Shown here in pieces: positions 6,423 through 15,258 of a stretch of 16,450 nt of DNA (its first letter is position 1; each line of letters starts with the position of its first letter). The notes beneath the pieces were generated by a model. The model ran no database searches. It was not told the DNA's origin and saw nothing but the letters and a program-made list of their open reading frames with translations. The stretch covers positions 1 to 16,450 of the forward strand of contig JAJXXN010000101.1 of NCBI GenBank assembly GCA_021781075.1. The letters are read 5' to 3'. Both the position numbers and the translations under genes were made by a program. The DNA is from Acidobacteriota bacterium. GTDB taxonomy: Bacteria > Acidobacteriota > Terriglobia > Terriglobales > Acidobacteriaceae.

Positions 6423-7502
6423 TTGCCAGAGAAAAAAAATAATCGATTACTGGTGGTCCGGCTGGGTGCAATGGGCGATATTTTGCACGCCCTGCCGGCG
6501 GTTGCCGCGTTGCGCGCAGCCTGCCCTGGTTGGCATATTGATTGGGCTGTGGAGCCGCGCTGGCAACCGCTCTTGGCCGCGGACGATGACCTCCCGGAGT
6601 CGCTGCGTTGCGCGCAGCGGCCGCTTGTCGATGGCGTCATACCGGCGCCGACCAAGCAGTGGGGCAAAGCCCCGTTCAGCCTTAAAACAGCGACTGAAGT
6701 CTTGTCTCTACGCCGTAAACTGCGCGCAGCCGGGTATGATGTGGTGCTTGACCTGCAGGGCTCCATCAAATCCGCGGTGATTGCCTCTTTTGCCGGTGCC
6801 AGGCGCATGATTGGCACGGATGCGCCGCGCGAGCGGCCAGCGCGCTGGTTTTACTCGGAGCCGGTCCGCACCTCAGGCGGGCATGTCATCGAGCAGGGGC
6901 TTGAGATTGCCTCGGCGATTGCGCCGGAGAGGCTTGCTTTTACGCCTCCGCCATTGCCGGTGAGCCGGCCGGCGGAGCAGTGGTGCGATGCATTGCTTGG
7001 CGAGTGCGGGAGCGCGCCGCTTGTGCTCATCAATCCCGGCGCGGGCTGGGGTGCCAAGTGCTGGCCACAGGAACGCTATGGCAAGGTTGCCGCCGCATTG
7101 GCAGCCGAGGGTTGCACCGTGCTGGTCAATGCCGGCCCCGGCGAGGAAGAACTGGCCAAGCGTGTTTGCGATGCCGCGGGCGGCAAGGCACGCGCCGTTC
7201 TTTGTACAATCGAACAGTTGATTGCCCTCACGCGGCGCATCGCCCTTTTGATCGCCGGTGACACGGGCCCGCTGCACCTGGCCTGTGCGCTGGGCAAGCC
7301 AGTGCTTGGAATTTATGGGCCAACTGAGCCGGGGCGTAATGGCCCCTATGGCACTCGTAGTCAGGTTTTGCGCAGCACAACAAGCCGGCGCGACCACCGC
7401 AGGATCAAGGAAACCGAGGCGGGCTTGATGACAATTGAAGCAGATGCCGTGGTGCGGGCCGCGGGGGAATTGATGAATGAGGGAGCGGGGGAGTCGCAAT
7501 GA
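6423..7502 (+). CDS. Glycosyltransferase family 9, heptosyltransferase-like
   Basis: Likely adds a heptose or similar sugar to the lipopolysaccharide core at the cytoplasmic face of the inner membrane. GT9 features are an N-terminal Rossmann start, RLLVVRLGAMGDILHALPAV, a second-domain motif NPGAGWGAKCWPQERY (residues about 202-217) and the donor-binding signature AGDTGPLHLACALGKPVLGIYG around Asp280. It resembles heptosyltransferase I (WaaC/RfaC) most, but donor and acceptor cannot be read from the sequence. I chose TTG 6423 (359 residues) because the conserved N-terminus begins about 8 residues later; AAGGGG abuts this codon, so the ribosome-binding site is poor. TTG 6363 is the alternative (379 residues) but lies inside the tRNA promoter. 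The stop overlaps the next start as ATGA. Confidence 0.88.
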   Translation: MPEKKNNRLLVVRLGAMGDILHALPAVAALRAACPGWHIDWAVEPRWQPLLAADDDLPESLRCAQRPLVDGVIPAPTKQWGKAPFSLKTATEVLSLRRKLRAAGYDVVLDLQGSIKSAVIASFAGARRMIGTDAPRERPARWFYSEPVRTSGGHVIEQGLEIASAIAPERLAFTPPPLPVSRPAEQWCDALLGECGSAPLVLINPGAGWGAKCWPQERYGKVAAALAAEGCTVLVNAGPGEEELAKRVCDAAGGKARAVLCTIEQLIALTRRIALLIAGDTGPLHLACALGKPVLGIYGPTEPGRNGPYGTRSQVLRSTTSRRDHRRIKETEAGLMTIEADAVVRAAGELMNEGAGESQ

Positions 7503-8107
7503 GCCAAGGCTCAGATCGGGATTTTGTGGTCGCATGGCAGCGCATTGCGCGGCGCATCCGCGTGCCCTTCGGCTTTGTCAGCGCGCTGATTTATCTTTTT
7601 GTCCTGAGCCGCCACCAGCCGGGGCATGCGCAAATTGCGTGGAGTCTGCTCTTGACCGTGCCCGGGGTCTGGTTGCGCGGTTATGCCGCGGGCTATGTGA
7701 AAAAGAACCGCGAACTGACCACAACCGGCCCCTATGCCTGGTCCCGCAACCCGCTCTATCTTGGCTCCATGATGATTGCCGCCGGCTTTGCCGTGGCACT
7801 TGGCTCGTGGTTTGTGGGCGCTTTGCTCATCGTGGGTTTTCTGCTCATCTACATTCCTGTCATCCTGGGTGAAGAGCGTTTTCTGCGCGCCAACTTCCCC
7901 GGCTTTGACGAGTACTGCCGCCGCGTTCCACGGCTGCTTGGGCTGCGCCACCAGCCGACACAAAGCGACCCGGGGAAGGGGCGTTTTTCTTTCGAACTCT
8001 ATGGCAGGCACCGCGAGTACAGGGCCGCCCTGGGAGTGGCATTGTTGTATGCCTGTTTGATTTTTTTGGCGCCATACCTGGGCGCCTTGTGGAGCAGCCC
8101 CCGTTGA
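7499..8107 (+). CDS. Isoprenylcysteine methyltransferase-like membrane protein
   Basis: A 202-residue integral membrane protein of the ICMT/PEMT methyltransferase superfamily. Hydrophobic spans lie near 22-36, 47-66, 86-124 (probably two) and 176-196. The family signature is present: ELTTTGPYAWSRNPLYLG (72-89), then EERFLRANFPGFDEYCRRVP (125-144), which forms the SAM pocket in related enzymes. Bacterial members have mostly unknown substrates; lipid or small-molecule O- or N-methylation is possible. The ATG overlaps the glycosyltransferase stop (ATGA), and a strong GGGGGAG (7487-7493) precedes it, so the two genes are translationally coupled. It is probably a cell-envelope modifying enzyme, by context only. 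Confidence 0.82.
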   Translation: MSQGSDRDFVVAWQRIARRIRVPFGFVSALIYLFVLSRHQPGHAQIAWSLLLTVPGVWLRGYAAGYVKKNRELTTTGPYAWSRNPLYLGSMMIAAGFAVALGSWFVGALLIVGFLLIYIPVILGEERFLRANFPGFDEYCRRVPRLLGLRHQPTQSDPGKGRFSFELYGRHREYRAALGVALLYACLIFLAPYLGALWSSPR

Positions 8108-8868
8108 AGCATTCAATTTCCAGTTTGATTCTCCTCATGGCTTCGCTGGCCGCCGCCCAAGCGCCGGTGGCCGCAGTTTTGCCGCCGCCGCGTGCAGGCT
8201 ACGGCTTTCCGCAAAAGCAAACCCTCACCTATGCAGTTGATTTCCGCGTCGTGCCTGCGGGCACGGCGACCGTTCACTTTGAGGCGCAAGGCGACCAGGA
8301 GCGCCTGGCTGCCTCCGCGCAGACCAACGGCGCCATCAGCCTCATTTACAAAATCGACGACCACTTTCAAACCGTCTTTAGCCGGTTGAACGGTTGCACC
8401 AGCGAGTTCACGAAGCAAACGCAAGAGGGCCGCCGCCAGTTGAACTCCTCAATCAAGATTGACTACAAGCAACTGAAGTCGGTCCTTGATGAAAAAAACC
8501 TGGTGAGCGGCAAAAACAAGCATGTGGAAACGGCAATCTCAGGTTGCGTCACCGACCTTTTGACCGGCGTTTTTTACGCCTCTTCGCAGCCGATGGAAGT
8601 GGGCCGCAGCTTTGTCTTGCCCGTGGTGGATGCCATGCACACGGTCCCGGTGACGTTGAAGGTCGAGGCGCGGGAGCAGGTCAAAACCCCGCTGGGCCTT
8701 TTCAAAACCGTGCGTGTGCAGCCGACCGCCGATGCCGGCGTGGTGAAAAACCGCGGCAATATCTGGATCTGGTACACCGATGATGAACGCCATCTGCCGG
8801 TGCAGATGCGCGCCCGCTCCTTTTGGGGCACCATCACCTTCCGGTTGATTGGCAACGAAAACAAATAA
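8104..8868 (+). CDS. Exported DUF3108 protein
   Basis: A DUF3108-family protein of unknown function, expected in the periplasm. With a TTG start at 8104 it has 254 residues and a clean Sec signal peptide (Lys2, hydrophobic 5-18, cleavage likely after AQA, 18-20). The body begins with LTYAVDFRVVPAGTATVHFEA, the family's N-terminal beta-rich pattern, and ends near HLPVQMRARSFWGTITFRLI. TTG 8104 overlaps the previous stop as TTGA, with GGAG at 8091-8094 upstream; GTG 8089 is the alternative. It is last in a three-gene rightward unit with a glycosyltransferase, suggesting a role in the cell envelope. It ends 4 bp from the convergent comEC stop, leaving no room for a classical terminator between them. 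Confidence 0.85.
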   Translation: MKHSISSLILLMASLAAAQAPVAAVLPPPRAGYGFPQKQTLTYAVDFRVVPAGTATVHFEAQGDQERLAASAQTNGAISLIYKIDDHFQTVFSRLNGCTSEFTKQTQEGRRQLNSSIKIDYKQLKSVLDEKNLVSGKNKHVETAISGCVTDLLTGVFYASSQPMEVGRSFVLPVVDAMHTVPVTLKVEAREQVKTPLGLFKTVRVQPTADAGVVKNRGNIWIWYTDDERHLPVQMRARSFWGTITFRLIGNENK

Positions 8869-8872
8869 ATAA

Positions 8873-11551
8873 CTACTCCCCATTGCCGCGCGAGCAGCCA
8901 GCCAGTGGAGCGGCGTTCCGCCCGTCCAGCAGAAAACATTGCGCGCCGCCAAGGTCTGTGCGGAAGGTGAGCACACCCGCTGATTGCAGCCGGTCCAGCA
9001 CCTCGGGCCGCGGATGGCCGTAGCGGTTGTGCAGCCCGCAGGAGATGACCGCAAAGCGCGGCGCGACACGCGCCAGGAACTGCGGCTGCGTTGATGTATT
9101 GCTCCCGTGGTGCCCCACCTTGAGCACGGTGCTGCCCAGTGTTGGCTCCGCAAGCATCGCCTCCTCCAACGGCGCCTCGGCATCACCCTCCAGCAGAACG
9201 GAACTGGTGCCGTAGCTTGCGCGCATAACCAGTGAATCATCATTCATCGGCTGGCTGCCGGGTGCGTGGCCGCTTAACGGCGCGAGAATATCCAGCCGCA
9301 GCGAGCCGAGCGACATCCTCTCTCCTGCTTGAAGGTATTCAACCCGTGTGCCGAGCGATCGGGCTTCCTCAAGCAGCGCCTTGTACTCGGGCACAGCGGG
9401 GTTCTTGCCGACCCACAATTCATCCGGGTGAAAATTCTCCAGCACGGATGGCAGCCCGCCCATGTGGTCGCTGTGCGCATGGGTCAGCACAACCACGTCC
9501 AAATGGCGGATGCCGCGTGCCCACAACGTGGTTGAAACCACCTCTTCGCCCACGTCGAAATTCTGTGCCGACTGCTGCGCACCCCCGCCGAGCCCGCCGC
9601 CATCCACCAGCATCGTCCTGCCCTCCGGCGTAATCAGCAGCAGGGAATCGCCCTGGCCCACATCAATGGCCTCGAACAGCAGCGCATTCCGCGGATGTTC
9701 AACAGGACGGGGAGCAGCTGAGGTGAGGATTGCGCCAAGCAGGCAAAGCCAGGCAAGGCGGCGGCGCCATTGTCCGCCAGCCGCCAATGCCATTGCGAGT
9801 GCCAACAGAAGGCAAAAAATCAGGATTTGCGTCGCAGTGGGCATCGCAACACGAACATCGGCCAGCTTCAACCCACTGAAGAGATGAACAAAGGCAAGGT
9901 CCAGGTGCAGGACGAGTGCCGTGGCCACAGCCGGAACAACAGCCGCTGCCGGCCACACCGCCAGGCAGAGCATGGTCAGCATCGCCGCAGGGATCAGCAA
10001 CAGAAGCAGCGGCATCAGCAGCAGGTTGGTCGGGATCGCAAAAAGTGTGAAGCGGTGGAAATAAACCGCCATTGGCAGTGAGAGCGCAACTTCCACAATC
10101 AACGCCACGGCAACAAGTTCCAGCAACCGGATGAATGCGCCGAATGCCTGCGGCAAGAAACGAAACAGCGTGCGCTCGCCGCGTTGTGCGCGGATGGTCT
10201 TCATCAACTCGCGCAGCCGCAGGCGGAAGAGAACCGCAGGGAGCGGCAGCGTCTTGTCGAGATCTTGGATTTCCAATTGCCGGGTGGCGGCGCGAAATGG
10301 CTCCAATGTGTTGGCCAGCATCGGGTGCGCAATGGCCGCGATTGCCACGACAGCCAGCAGCGACATCTGCAAACTGGCTTCAAACAGCGAGCGCGGGCTG
10401 AGGACAAGCAAGGTGAACGCGGCAATTCCAATGGCATTGAGCGGTGAGCGCCTGCGGTTGATCAGCCGCGCGCCGAGATACACAATCACCATCCACAGCG
10501 AGCGTTGCACAGGCGTGGCGAAACCGGTGAAGAGTGCATAAAGGACTGACGCGGCAATGGTGATGAGCGTGGCGTAAGGATTGGGCAGGGGCAGGCGGCG
10601 CGTGAGCCAGAAGACAATGCCTGCGATTACGGCAAGATGAAAGCCCGAGACCACCAGCATGTGGAAGGAGCCGGTGCGTTCAAAACCCACGCGCAGTGGA
10701 TGAGTCAGGTAGCTGCGGTCGCCAGCCACCATCGCGGCGAGCATGGAGGTGTCGGCGCTGCCCAGCCGAAAAAACAGGGGCAGGCCCGCCATTCGCGCAG
10801 GCAGCAATTGCAAACGCGCGCTCAGCGTGTGTTGTAGCGCATTCAACTTGCATCGCAGGGGAGCGCGTCTGTCATAGCCAAGGGTTTGGACATTCGCCGC
10901 GTCGGCCTGGCCGACCGAAGTGATTCCCTGGTCGAGCAGTGCTTCACTGCGGCTCCATACACCCGGGTCGTGATAGTCATCCGGTTGTTGAAGTTGCAAA
11001 TCAAGGTGAATTCTTTCCCCGCAATAGAACGCATGAAGTGGGGAGTTGCGCGGCCAGTGGACAACAAGGCGGATTCCACCCTGCGCCGGTATCAGCCGGT
11101 CCCCGGCATCAGTGGCCTCTTCGATGGATGCAACCTGCAGATCGACCCGCTGCGTGAATTGCGCGGATACCTCGTCTTCCGCGCTCGTTTGCCCACGTAC
11201 CGGCCCGGTGTCCATTACCGTTCCTTCCACCGTGCGCCGCAGGCCATCAGAAAAATTTGCAATCACGGCGGACGGGGCCGGTTGCGGCTCCAACTCGGTT
11301 GAGAGCGCTCCCAGAAGGCAGGTGAAGAGCGCGAGCACTGGAATCATCATGCGCTGTGCCCGCCACCACGACGCGGCAAAAAGCAGCACGAGAAAAGGCA
11401 GCGCAATCAACAGCCAGCCCGGCCGCCACCACAGCCAATGCGCCAGTAATATACCCGCGGCGAAGAGCCATGCGGCGTGGAAAAATGGCGCAGCGTCAAG
11501 GCCAATCAAACCGGCCGGCTTGGTGCCCGCGGTGGACAGTTCTTCCTGCAT
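8873..11551 (-). CDS. comEC: ComEC/Rec2 DNA-uptake channel protein
   Basis: Inner-membrane channel that takes single-stranded DNA into the cytoplasm during natural transformation. The 892 residues show the full domain order: N-terminal membrane helices and an OB-like DUF4131 region (about 25-220), the competence channel domain with MLVVSGFHLAVIAGIV (298-313) and many helices to about 610, then a complete metallo-beta-lactamase domain with VGQGDS (631-636), THAHSDH (691-697), NDDSLV (770-775), GDAE (789-792) and KVGHHGS (811-817). The metal-binding motif is intact, consistent with a nuclease role. ATG 11551 is chosen over TTG 11569 because AGGGTAGG precedes it. It is the last gene of the leftward operon, 49 bp after the methyltransferase. 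No other competence gene is in the window. Confidence 0.93.
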   Translation of the reverse strand: MQEELSTAGTKPAGLIGLDAAPFFHAAWLFAAGILLAHWLWWRPGWLLIALPFLVLLFAASWWRAQRMMIPVLALFTCLLGALSTELEPQPAPSAVIANFSDGLRRTVEGTVMDTGPVRGQTSAEDEVSAQFTQRVDLQVASIEEATDAGDRLIPAQGGIRLVVHWPRNSPLHAFYCGERIHLDLQLQQPDDYHDPGVWSRSEALLDQGITSVGQADAANVQTLGYDRRAPLRCKLNALQHTLSARLQLLPARMAGLPLFFRLGSADTSMLAAMVAGDRSYLTHPLRVGFERTGSFHMLVVSGFHLAVIAGIVFWLTRRLPLPNPYATLITIAASVLYALFTGFATPVQRSLWMVIVYLGARLINRRRSPLNAIGIAAFTLLVLSPRSLFEASLQMSLLAVVAIAAIAHPMLANTLEPFRAATRQLEIQDLDKTLPLPAVLFRLRLRELMKTIRAQRGERTLFRFLPQAFGAFIRLLELVAVALIVEVALSLPMAVYFHRFTLFAIPTNLLLMPLLLLLIPAAMLTMLCLAVWPAAAVVPAVATALVLHLDLAFVHLFSGLKLADVRVAMPTATQILIFCLLLALAMALAAGGQWRRRLAWLCLLGAILTSAAPRPVEHPRNALLFEAIDVGQGDSLLLITPEGRTMLVDGGGLGGGAQQSAQNFDVGEEVVSTTLWARGIRHLDVVVLTHAHSDHMGGLPSVLENFHPDELWVGKNPAVPEYKALLEEARSLGTRVEYLQAGERMSLGSLRLDILAPLSGHAPGSQPMNDDSLVMRASYGTSSVLLEGDAEAPLEEAMLAEPTLGSTVLKVGHHGSNTSTQPQFLARVAPRFAVISCGLHNRYGHPRPEVLDRLQSAGVLTFRTDLGGAQCFLLDGRNAAPLAGCSRGNGE

Positions 11552-11600
11552 TGCGCCTACCCTGCACAATCAGCTTACGCCGCCTGCGCAATTCGTCGAG

Positions 11601-12896
11601 TTACTTTAGCCCTAGTACGGCAATTGTCTCGAGATGGAAGGTCTGCGGGAAAAGGTCGGCCATTGCGATCGATTGGACTGAGTAGTTTGCGAGGTGCACG
11701 AGGTCGCGCGCCATCGTTGCCGGGTCGCAGGAGATGTAAATGATTCTCTCGGCGCGCGCGCAATTCAGGTGAGATGCCACCGCCTGGCCCAATCCCGCAC
11801 GCGGAGGATCGGCGATCACCAGGTCTGGCTTTGCTGACGCTGCCGCCGATTTGAGGAAAACTTCCACGGTCGACTCAACCACCTCGCACCGCGAATGGTC
11901 CAGGTTTGCGCGAAGCGATTCGACCGCCGGTGGCGCGGATTCGACTGCAATCACCTTTTCGTAATGCGCAGCCAGCCGCTTTGCAAACAACCCGGCTCCG
12001 CAGTAAAGGTCCCACGCAACCCGCCTTGTGGCGGAATCGGCCCACCCGGAAACATACTCCACAAAATCATCGAGCAGATACTGGTTCACCTGGAAAAATG
12101 CGCCATTCGCAATCTCATAATGCTGCCCTGCAACCTCGTAGTTCAAAGTTGACATGCCGGTTTGTTCAATGGCTTTTGCACCGGGTGAACGCGCAATCAT
12201 CGCGCCGGTGATGGTTGTTGTCAGCCGTGCCAGGCGCTCCAGCCAGCCGGTGCGCGGTGAGTGGGCAAGGATGCGGGCGAGCAGCGACTCACCGGCAGGT
12301 GCCGTGAAGAGTTCGATCTCCTCAACGCCAATGGCCGGCAACTGCTTGAGTGCGGCCTCAAGTTCCTGCGCGGCAACCATCAATTGCGGCGCCGCGATGG
12401 GGCACTCATGCACCCTGGCCACGCGGTGCGAGTTGCGTTCGCGGTAACCAAGGCCGCCGGTTGCATCCACTGCCAGCCGGATGCGGTTGCGATAGCCCCA
12501 GGGCTCTGCGGCAAGAACGCGAACCTGATCAGGCACTGCTATTCCGGCGCGTAAAAAAGTTTCCTCGAGGATTGCGCGCTTCCAACCGAGTTGCGTCTCG
12601 TAGTCGGCGTGCTGATAATCGCAGCCGCCACAGTGCGTAAAGTGCGGGCAACGCGGCGCAATCCTTTCACGCGCGGGCTTTTCGATGCTAACAAGCTCGC
12701 AGCGGGCAAAACTTTTTTTCTCTTCCAGGGCGCGCGCAACCACCTCTTCACCAGGCAGTGCGAAGGGGACAAAATGCGCCTTGCCGTCGACGCGACCAAG
12801 AAAAGACCCCCCATAAATAGGCTTCTCAATCGTCAGTGGCCGCGGATTTTGCCCAACGGCCACCGGCTTCGACTTGTGTTGTATGGACCGTCGCAT
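11601..12896 (-). CDS. TrmA/RlmD-family RNA (uracil-5-)-methyltransferase
   Basis: SAM-dependent methyltransferase making 5-methyluridine, most likely in 23S rRNA. It has 431 residues: a TRAM domain (about 20-75), an iron-sulfur motif (Cys83, Cys89, Cys92 and Cys165), a Rossmann SAM domain with DLYCGAGLF (296-304), DPPRAG (363-368), catalytic Cys390 in SCDPAT, and the general-base Glu422 in FHLETIAVL. All cluster and catalytic residues of RumA/RlmD are present. Which uridine is modified (RlmC, RlmD or TrmA type) cannot be decided here; the FeS motif argues against TrmA. The ATG lies 2 bp after the upstream gene's stop, with AGGA inside that gene's end. The N-terminus is basic (Arg2, Arg3, Lys8, Lys10). 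Confidence 0.92.
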   Translation of the reverse strand: MRRSIQHKSKPVAVGQNPRPLTIEKPIYGGSFLGRVDGKAHFVPFALPGEEVVARALEEKKSFARCELVSIEKPARERIAPRCPHFTHCGGCDYQHADYETQLGWKRAILEETFLRAGIAVPDQVRVLAAEPWGYRNRIRLAVDATGGLGYRERNSHRVARVHECPIAAPQLMVAAQELEAALKQLPAIGVEEIELFTAPAGESLLARILAHSPRTGWLERLARLTTTITGAMIARSPGAKAIEQTGMSTLNYEVAGQHYEIANGAFFQVNQYLLDDFVEYVSGWADSATRRVAWDLYCGAGLFAKRLAAHYEKVIAVESAPPAVESLRANLDHSRCEVVESTVEVFLKSAAASAKPDLVIADPPRAGLGQAVASHLNCARAERIIYISCDPATMARDLVHLANYSVQSIAMADLFPQTFHLETIAVLGLK

Positions 12897-12898
12897 CG

Positions 12899-13606
12899 CT
12901 AATCGTTCCTGATGTAGAAGAGGCTCAGCCGCGGTATCCCCGCCTCTTCCAGCAGTTTCTTGTGGACAAATTGCGCTTCCACCTGCCGAAGCTGCTCCGT
13001 CTTCATGCGGTTCTTGTAAGGCGCCAGCTCGCGTGCCGCCTGCTCTTTGCTTGCGACCAGTTTCTCGAGCGGTGCGGAAGATTCAAGCGCGGCGAAGAGC
13101 CGGGCTTCGAGCACTACCAGCGTCCGCTCCAGTTCCTCAAAATCAGGAGTGGCGTCTGGCGCGTTTAGTTTTTCAATTTCGTGCTCAAGAAAGGCGGCAA
13201 TCTCCGCGCATTGCCTGGTGGCAAGCAATGAAGCTTGCAGTGCCCGGGCGACATCCCCAAGGTGCGTGATGACGCGCTCCCGCTCAAAGCCGCCTTCAAC
13301 CGTCCGGCTTGCGGCCTGTGCGCCGATTGCCGCTTCGCGCAATTCCTCCGCGGCTTCCAGAACTGCCTGCGCACACCAGGCGAGCCCATTCACGCGGCGC
13401 AGGCTGGCGCGCTTGCTGCGCTCCGCGTAACGGTCAAAGGCATTGTCAATGCCGCGCAGCACGGCTTCCAGCGGAATGCCGGCGTCGCGCCAAAGCTCGA
13501 TCATCGACCAATCCAGCGGCGAAAGCAGCAGCAGGGAACCGCGGCGCTGTTGAAAGCGCTCTTCAATCTCGGTGAAGTAGTTGAAATAGTTAAAAGGTGC
13601 GGTCAA
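12899..13606 (-). CDS. Uncharacterised helical protein between coaX and the RNA methyltransferase
   Basis: I do not recognise a function. The 235 residues split in two. A compact N-terminal part (about 5-82) has aromatic repeats (FNYFNYF), then LLLLSPLDWSMIELWRDAG, IPLEAVLRGID (44-54) and a basic stretch ending in SLRRVNGLAWC. The C-terminal part (about 83-225) is charged, Ala/Glu-rich and probably helical or coiled coil. There are no membrane segments and no signal peptide, so it is likely cytoplasmic. The N-terminal pattern looks like a conserved module that I recall from hypothetical proteins of Acidobacteriota, without any known role. The TTG start overlaps the coaX stop as TTGA; no better start is nearby. 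Its place in a tightly packed operon suggests a housekeeping task. Confidence 0.82.
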   Translation of the reverse strand: MTAPFNYFNYFTEIEERFQQRRGSLLLLSPLDWSMIELWRDAGIPLEAVLRGIDNAFDRYAERSKRASLRRVNGLAWCAQAVLEAAEELREAAIGAQAASRTVEGGFERERVITHLGDVARALQASLLATRQCAEIAAFLEHEIEKLNAPDATPDFEELERTLVVLEARLFAALESSAPLEKLVASKEQAARELAPYKNRMKTEQLRQVEAQFVHKKLLEEAGIPRLSLFYIRND

Positions 13607-14418
13607 GGCTGCTGCTCTGCTTTTGTCGCGCGTGGGCGCGCGGCGCGGTTGCGGTCAAAGATGATGCGCAGCCCGTCCAGTGTCAGCATGTCGTCAATCT
13701 GGTTGATGAAGCGCGAGTCTTCAGCGATCATGCGGGCCAGGCCGCCGGTGGCCACAATGGTGCGTGGGGTGCCCAACTCGGTGACCATGCGCTCGAGAAT
13801 CCCGTCGACGAGGCCGATGTAACCGAAGTAAAGGCCGCTTTGTAAATGCGAAACCGTGTTGGTGCCGATGACCTTGGGCGGCCGCTTGATGTCAATGCGA
13901 AAGAGTTTTGCGGCGCGGTTGAAAAGCGCGTCGGCGCTGATGCCGAGGCCGGGCGCGATGGCGCCGCCCAGGTACTCGCCACGCTCGCTGATTGCCTCGA
14001 ACTTTGTCGCTGTGCCAAAATCAACCACAATGCACGGGCCGCCGAATTTCTCAAATGCGGCAACGCAATCCGCCAGGCGGTCGGCGCCAAGCTCCGTGGG
14101 GTTGTCAACCAGGATGGGCATCCCGGATTTCACACCCGGCCCCAGAAAAATCGGCTGCAGGTTGAAATATTTTTCACACACGCGCCGCAACGTCGTCTCA
14201 AGCGGCGGCACAACCGATGAAATGATGATGTGCGAAACCGTAGTTGACTCAAGCCCCTGCATGCGGAAGAGCGCGAGGAAAAAAACGCCGTACTCATCCA
14301 CGGTTTGACTCAGGTGCGTTGTCACCCGCCAGTTGGCCACAAGCGGCTGCCCCGGCTCGTCGATGGCATAAAGCCCGAGAACGGTATTCGTGTTGCCAAC
14401 ATCAAGTGCAAGTAGCAT
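13603..14418 (-). CDS. coaX: Type III pantothenate kinase
   Basis: Phosphorylates pantothenate, the first step of coenzyme A synthesis, in the cytoplasm. With ATG 14418 it has 271 residues, normal for the type III family. Family motifs are DVGNTNT (6-12, phosphate loop), GPGVKSGMPI (93-102), ELGADRLAD (109-117, with catalytic Asp113), DFGTATKFE (133-141, monovalent cation site) and GGAIAPGL (151-158). TTG 14448 would add ten residues ahead of the DVGNT motif and is less likely. The gene lies 60 bp after birA, the largest gap in the leftward operon, and its TGA overlaps the start of the next gene. No type I CoaA is in the window. Confidence 0.95.
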   Translation of the reverse strand: MLLALDVGNTNTVLGLYAIDEPGQPLVANWRVTTHLSQTVDEYGVFFLALFRMQGLESTTVSHIIISSVVPPLETTLRRVCEKYFNLQPIFLGPGVKSGMPILVDNPTELGADRLADCVAAFEKFGGPCIVVDFGTATKFEAISERGEYLGGAIAPGLGISADALFNRAAKLFRIDIKRPPKVIGTNTVSHLQSGLYFGYIGLVDGILERMVTELGTPRTIVATGGLARMIAEDSRFINQIDDMLTLDGLRIIFDRNRAARPRATKAEQQP

Positions 14419-14478
14419 GGGTTCTCGCCGATTGGGAATTTTTGACAACTTTAACTATAAGTGCTGCGGCGACGCGCT

Positions 14479-15258
14479 TCAACCCGCGTCACGGATGCCG
14501 CCGGTGGTGATGGTGCGCAGGCCCCCCGCGGCATCAACCAGCAGCATTCCGCGTTCATCAACCCCCGCGGTGGTGCCGCTGCATGCTTGCGGCCCGTGCA
14601 CCGTGACCCGGCGGCCGCGCAGCCAACTGGAGCGTTGATAGAGGCGTTGGATGAATGCATCGCGTGCCGTTGTGCCGCAGAGTTGTTCCAGTTCCCCGCC
14701 GAGCCGGGTAAGCAAGGCAATCGCCAGGGATTGAGCATCAGGTTGACTCTTGCCGCGCATCTCAAGTGACAGCGAGGTTGCGCCCAGCCCCGGCGAAAAA
14801 TGCTGATGGAATAAATTGATGCCGATGCCGATGATGGCGAAATCAACCTGTGCGCCTGCGAGTTTTGATTCCACGAGGATGCCGCCAGTTTTCAGCGCGC
14901 CTATCAACAGGTCATTCGGCCAGCGGATGTCGATGGCCACGCCGGTTTCGCTCTCAATGGCCTCCGCCGCGGCAAGGCCGGTGATGAGCGGAAGCCACTG
15001 CAAATCCTGCGCTGTGAGTTTCGGGCGAATCAGAAGGCTGAGGTAGAGGCCGAGGCCGGCATCGGATTGCCACAAGTGGTCGCCGCGCCCTCGTCCAGCC
15101 GTTTGCTCTTCGGCAATCCAGATGCTGCCGTGCGGCGCCCCGCGCAACGCCGCTCGACGCGCATCGCCGTTGGTGGAGGTGGTGCTGCGCAGAACATGGA
15201 TTTCGCCACGCAGCGTGGTTGATTGCAGCGCAGCCCGGACCGCTTCTTCGTTGAACAT
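14479..15258 (-). CDS. birA: Biotin-[acetyl-CoA-carboxylase] ligase, monofunctional
   Basis: Activates biotin to biotinyl-AMP and attaches it to the carboxyl-carrier protein of acetyl-CoA carboxylase. The 259 residues hold the catalytic domain with GRGRGDHLW (55-63, biotin-adenylate loop), RWPNDLL (112-118) and KTGGILVES (123-131, Lys123 equivalent to E. coli Lys183), followed by the small C-terminal SH3-like domain. The DNA-binding N-terminal HTH of E. coli BirA is missing, so it should not act as a biotin repressor. The ATG shares one base with the nadC stop (TAATG), which implies translational coupling. Both motifs and length are typical of class I ligases. Confidence 0.94.
   Translation of the reverse strand: MFNEEAVRAALQSTTLRGEIHVLRSTTSTNGDARRAALRGAPHGSIWIAEEQTAGRGRGDHLWQSDAGLGLYLSLLIRPKLTAQDLQWLPLITGLAAAEAIESETGVAIDIRWPNDLLIGALKTGGILVESKLAGAQVDFAIIGIGINLFHQHFSPGLGATSLSLEMRGKSQPDAQSLAIALLTRLGGELEQLCGTTARDAFIQRLYQRSSWLRGRRVTVHGPQACSGTTAGVDERGMLLVDAAGGLRTITTGGIRDAG

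Noticed and set aside
9232..10541. Open frames on the plus strand across comEC
   Set aside because: They are shadows of a full-length, motif-complete comEC on the minus strand and show no family features.
14419..14478. Plus-strand promoter from TTGACA near 14442 and TATAAG
   Set aside because: The hexamers are only about 8 bases apart, and no rightward gene follows.
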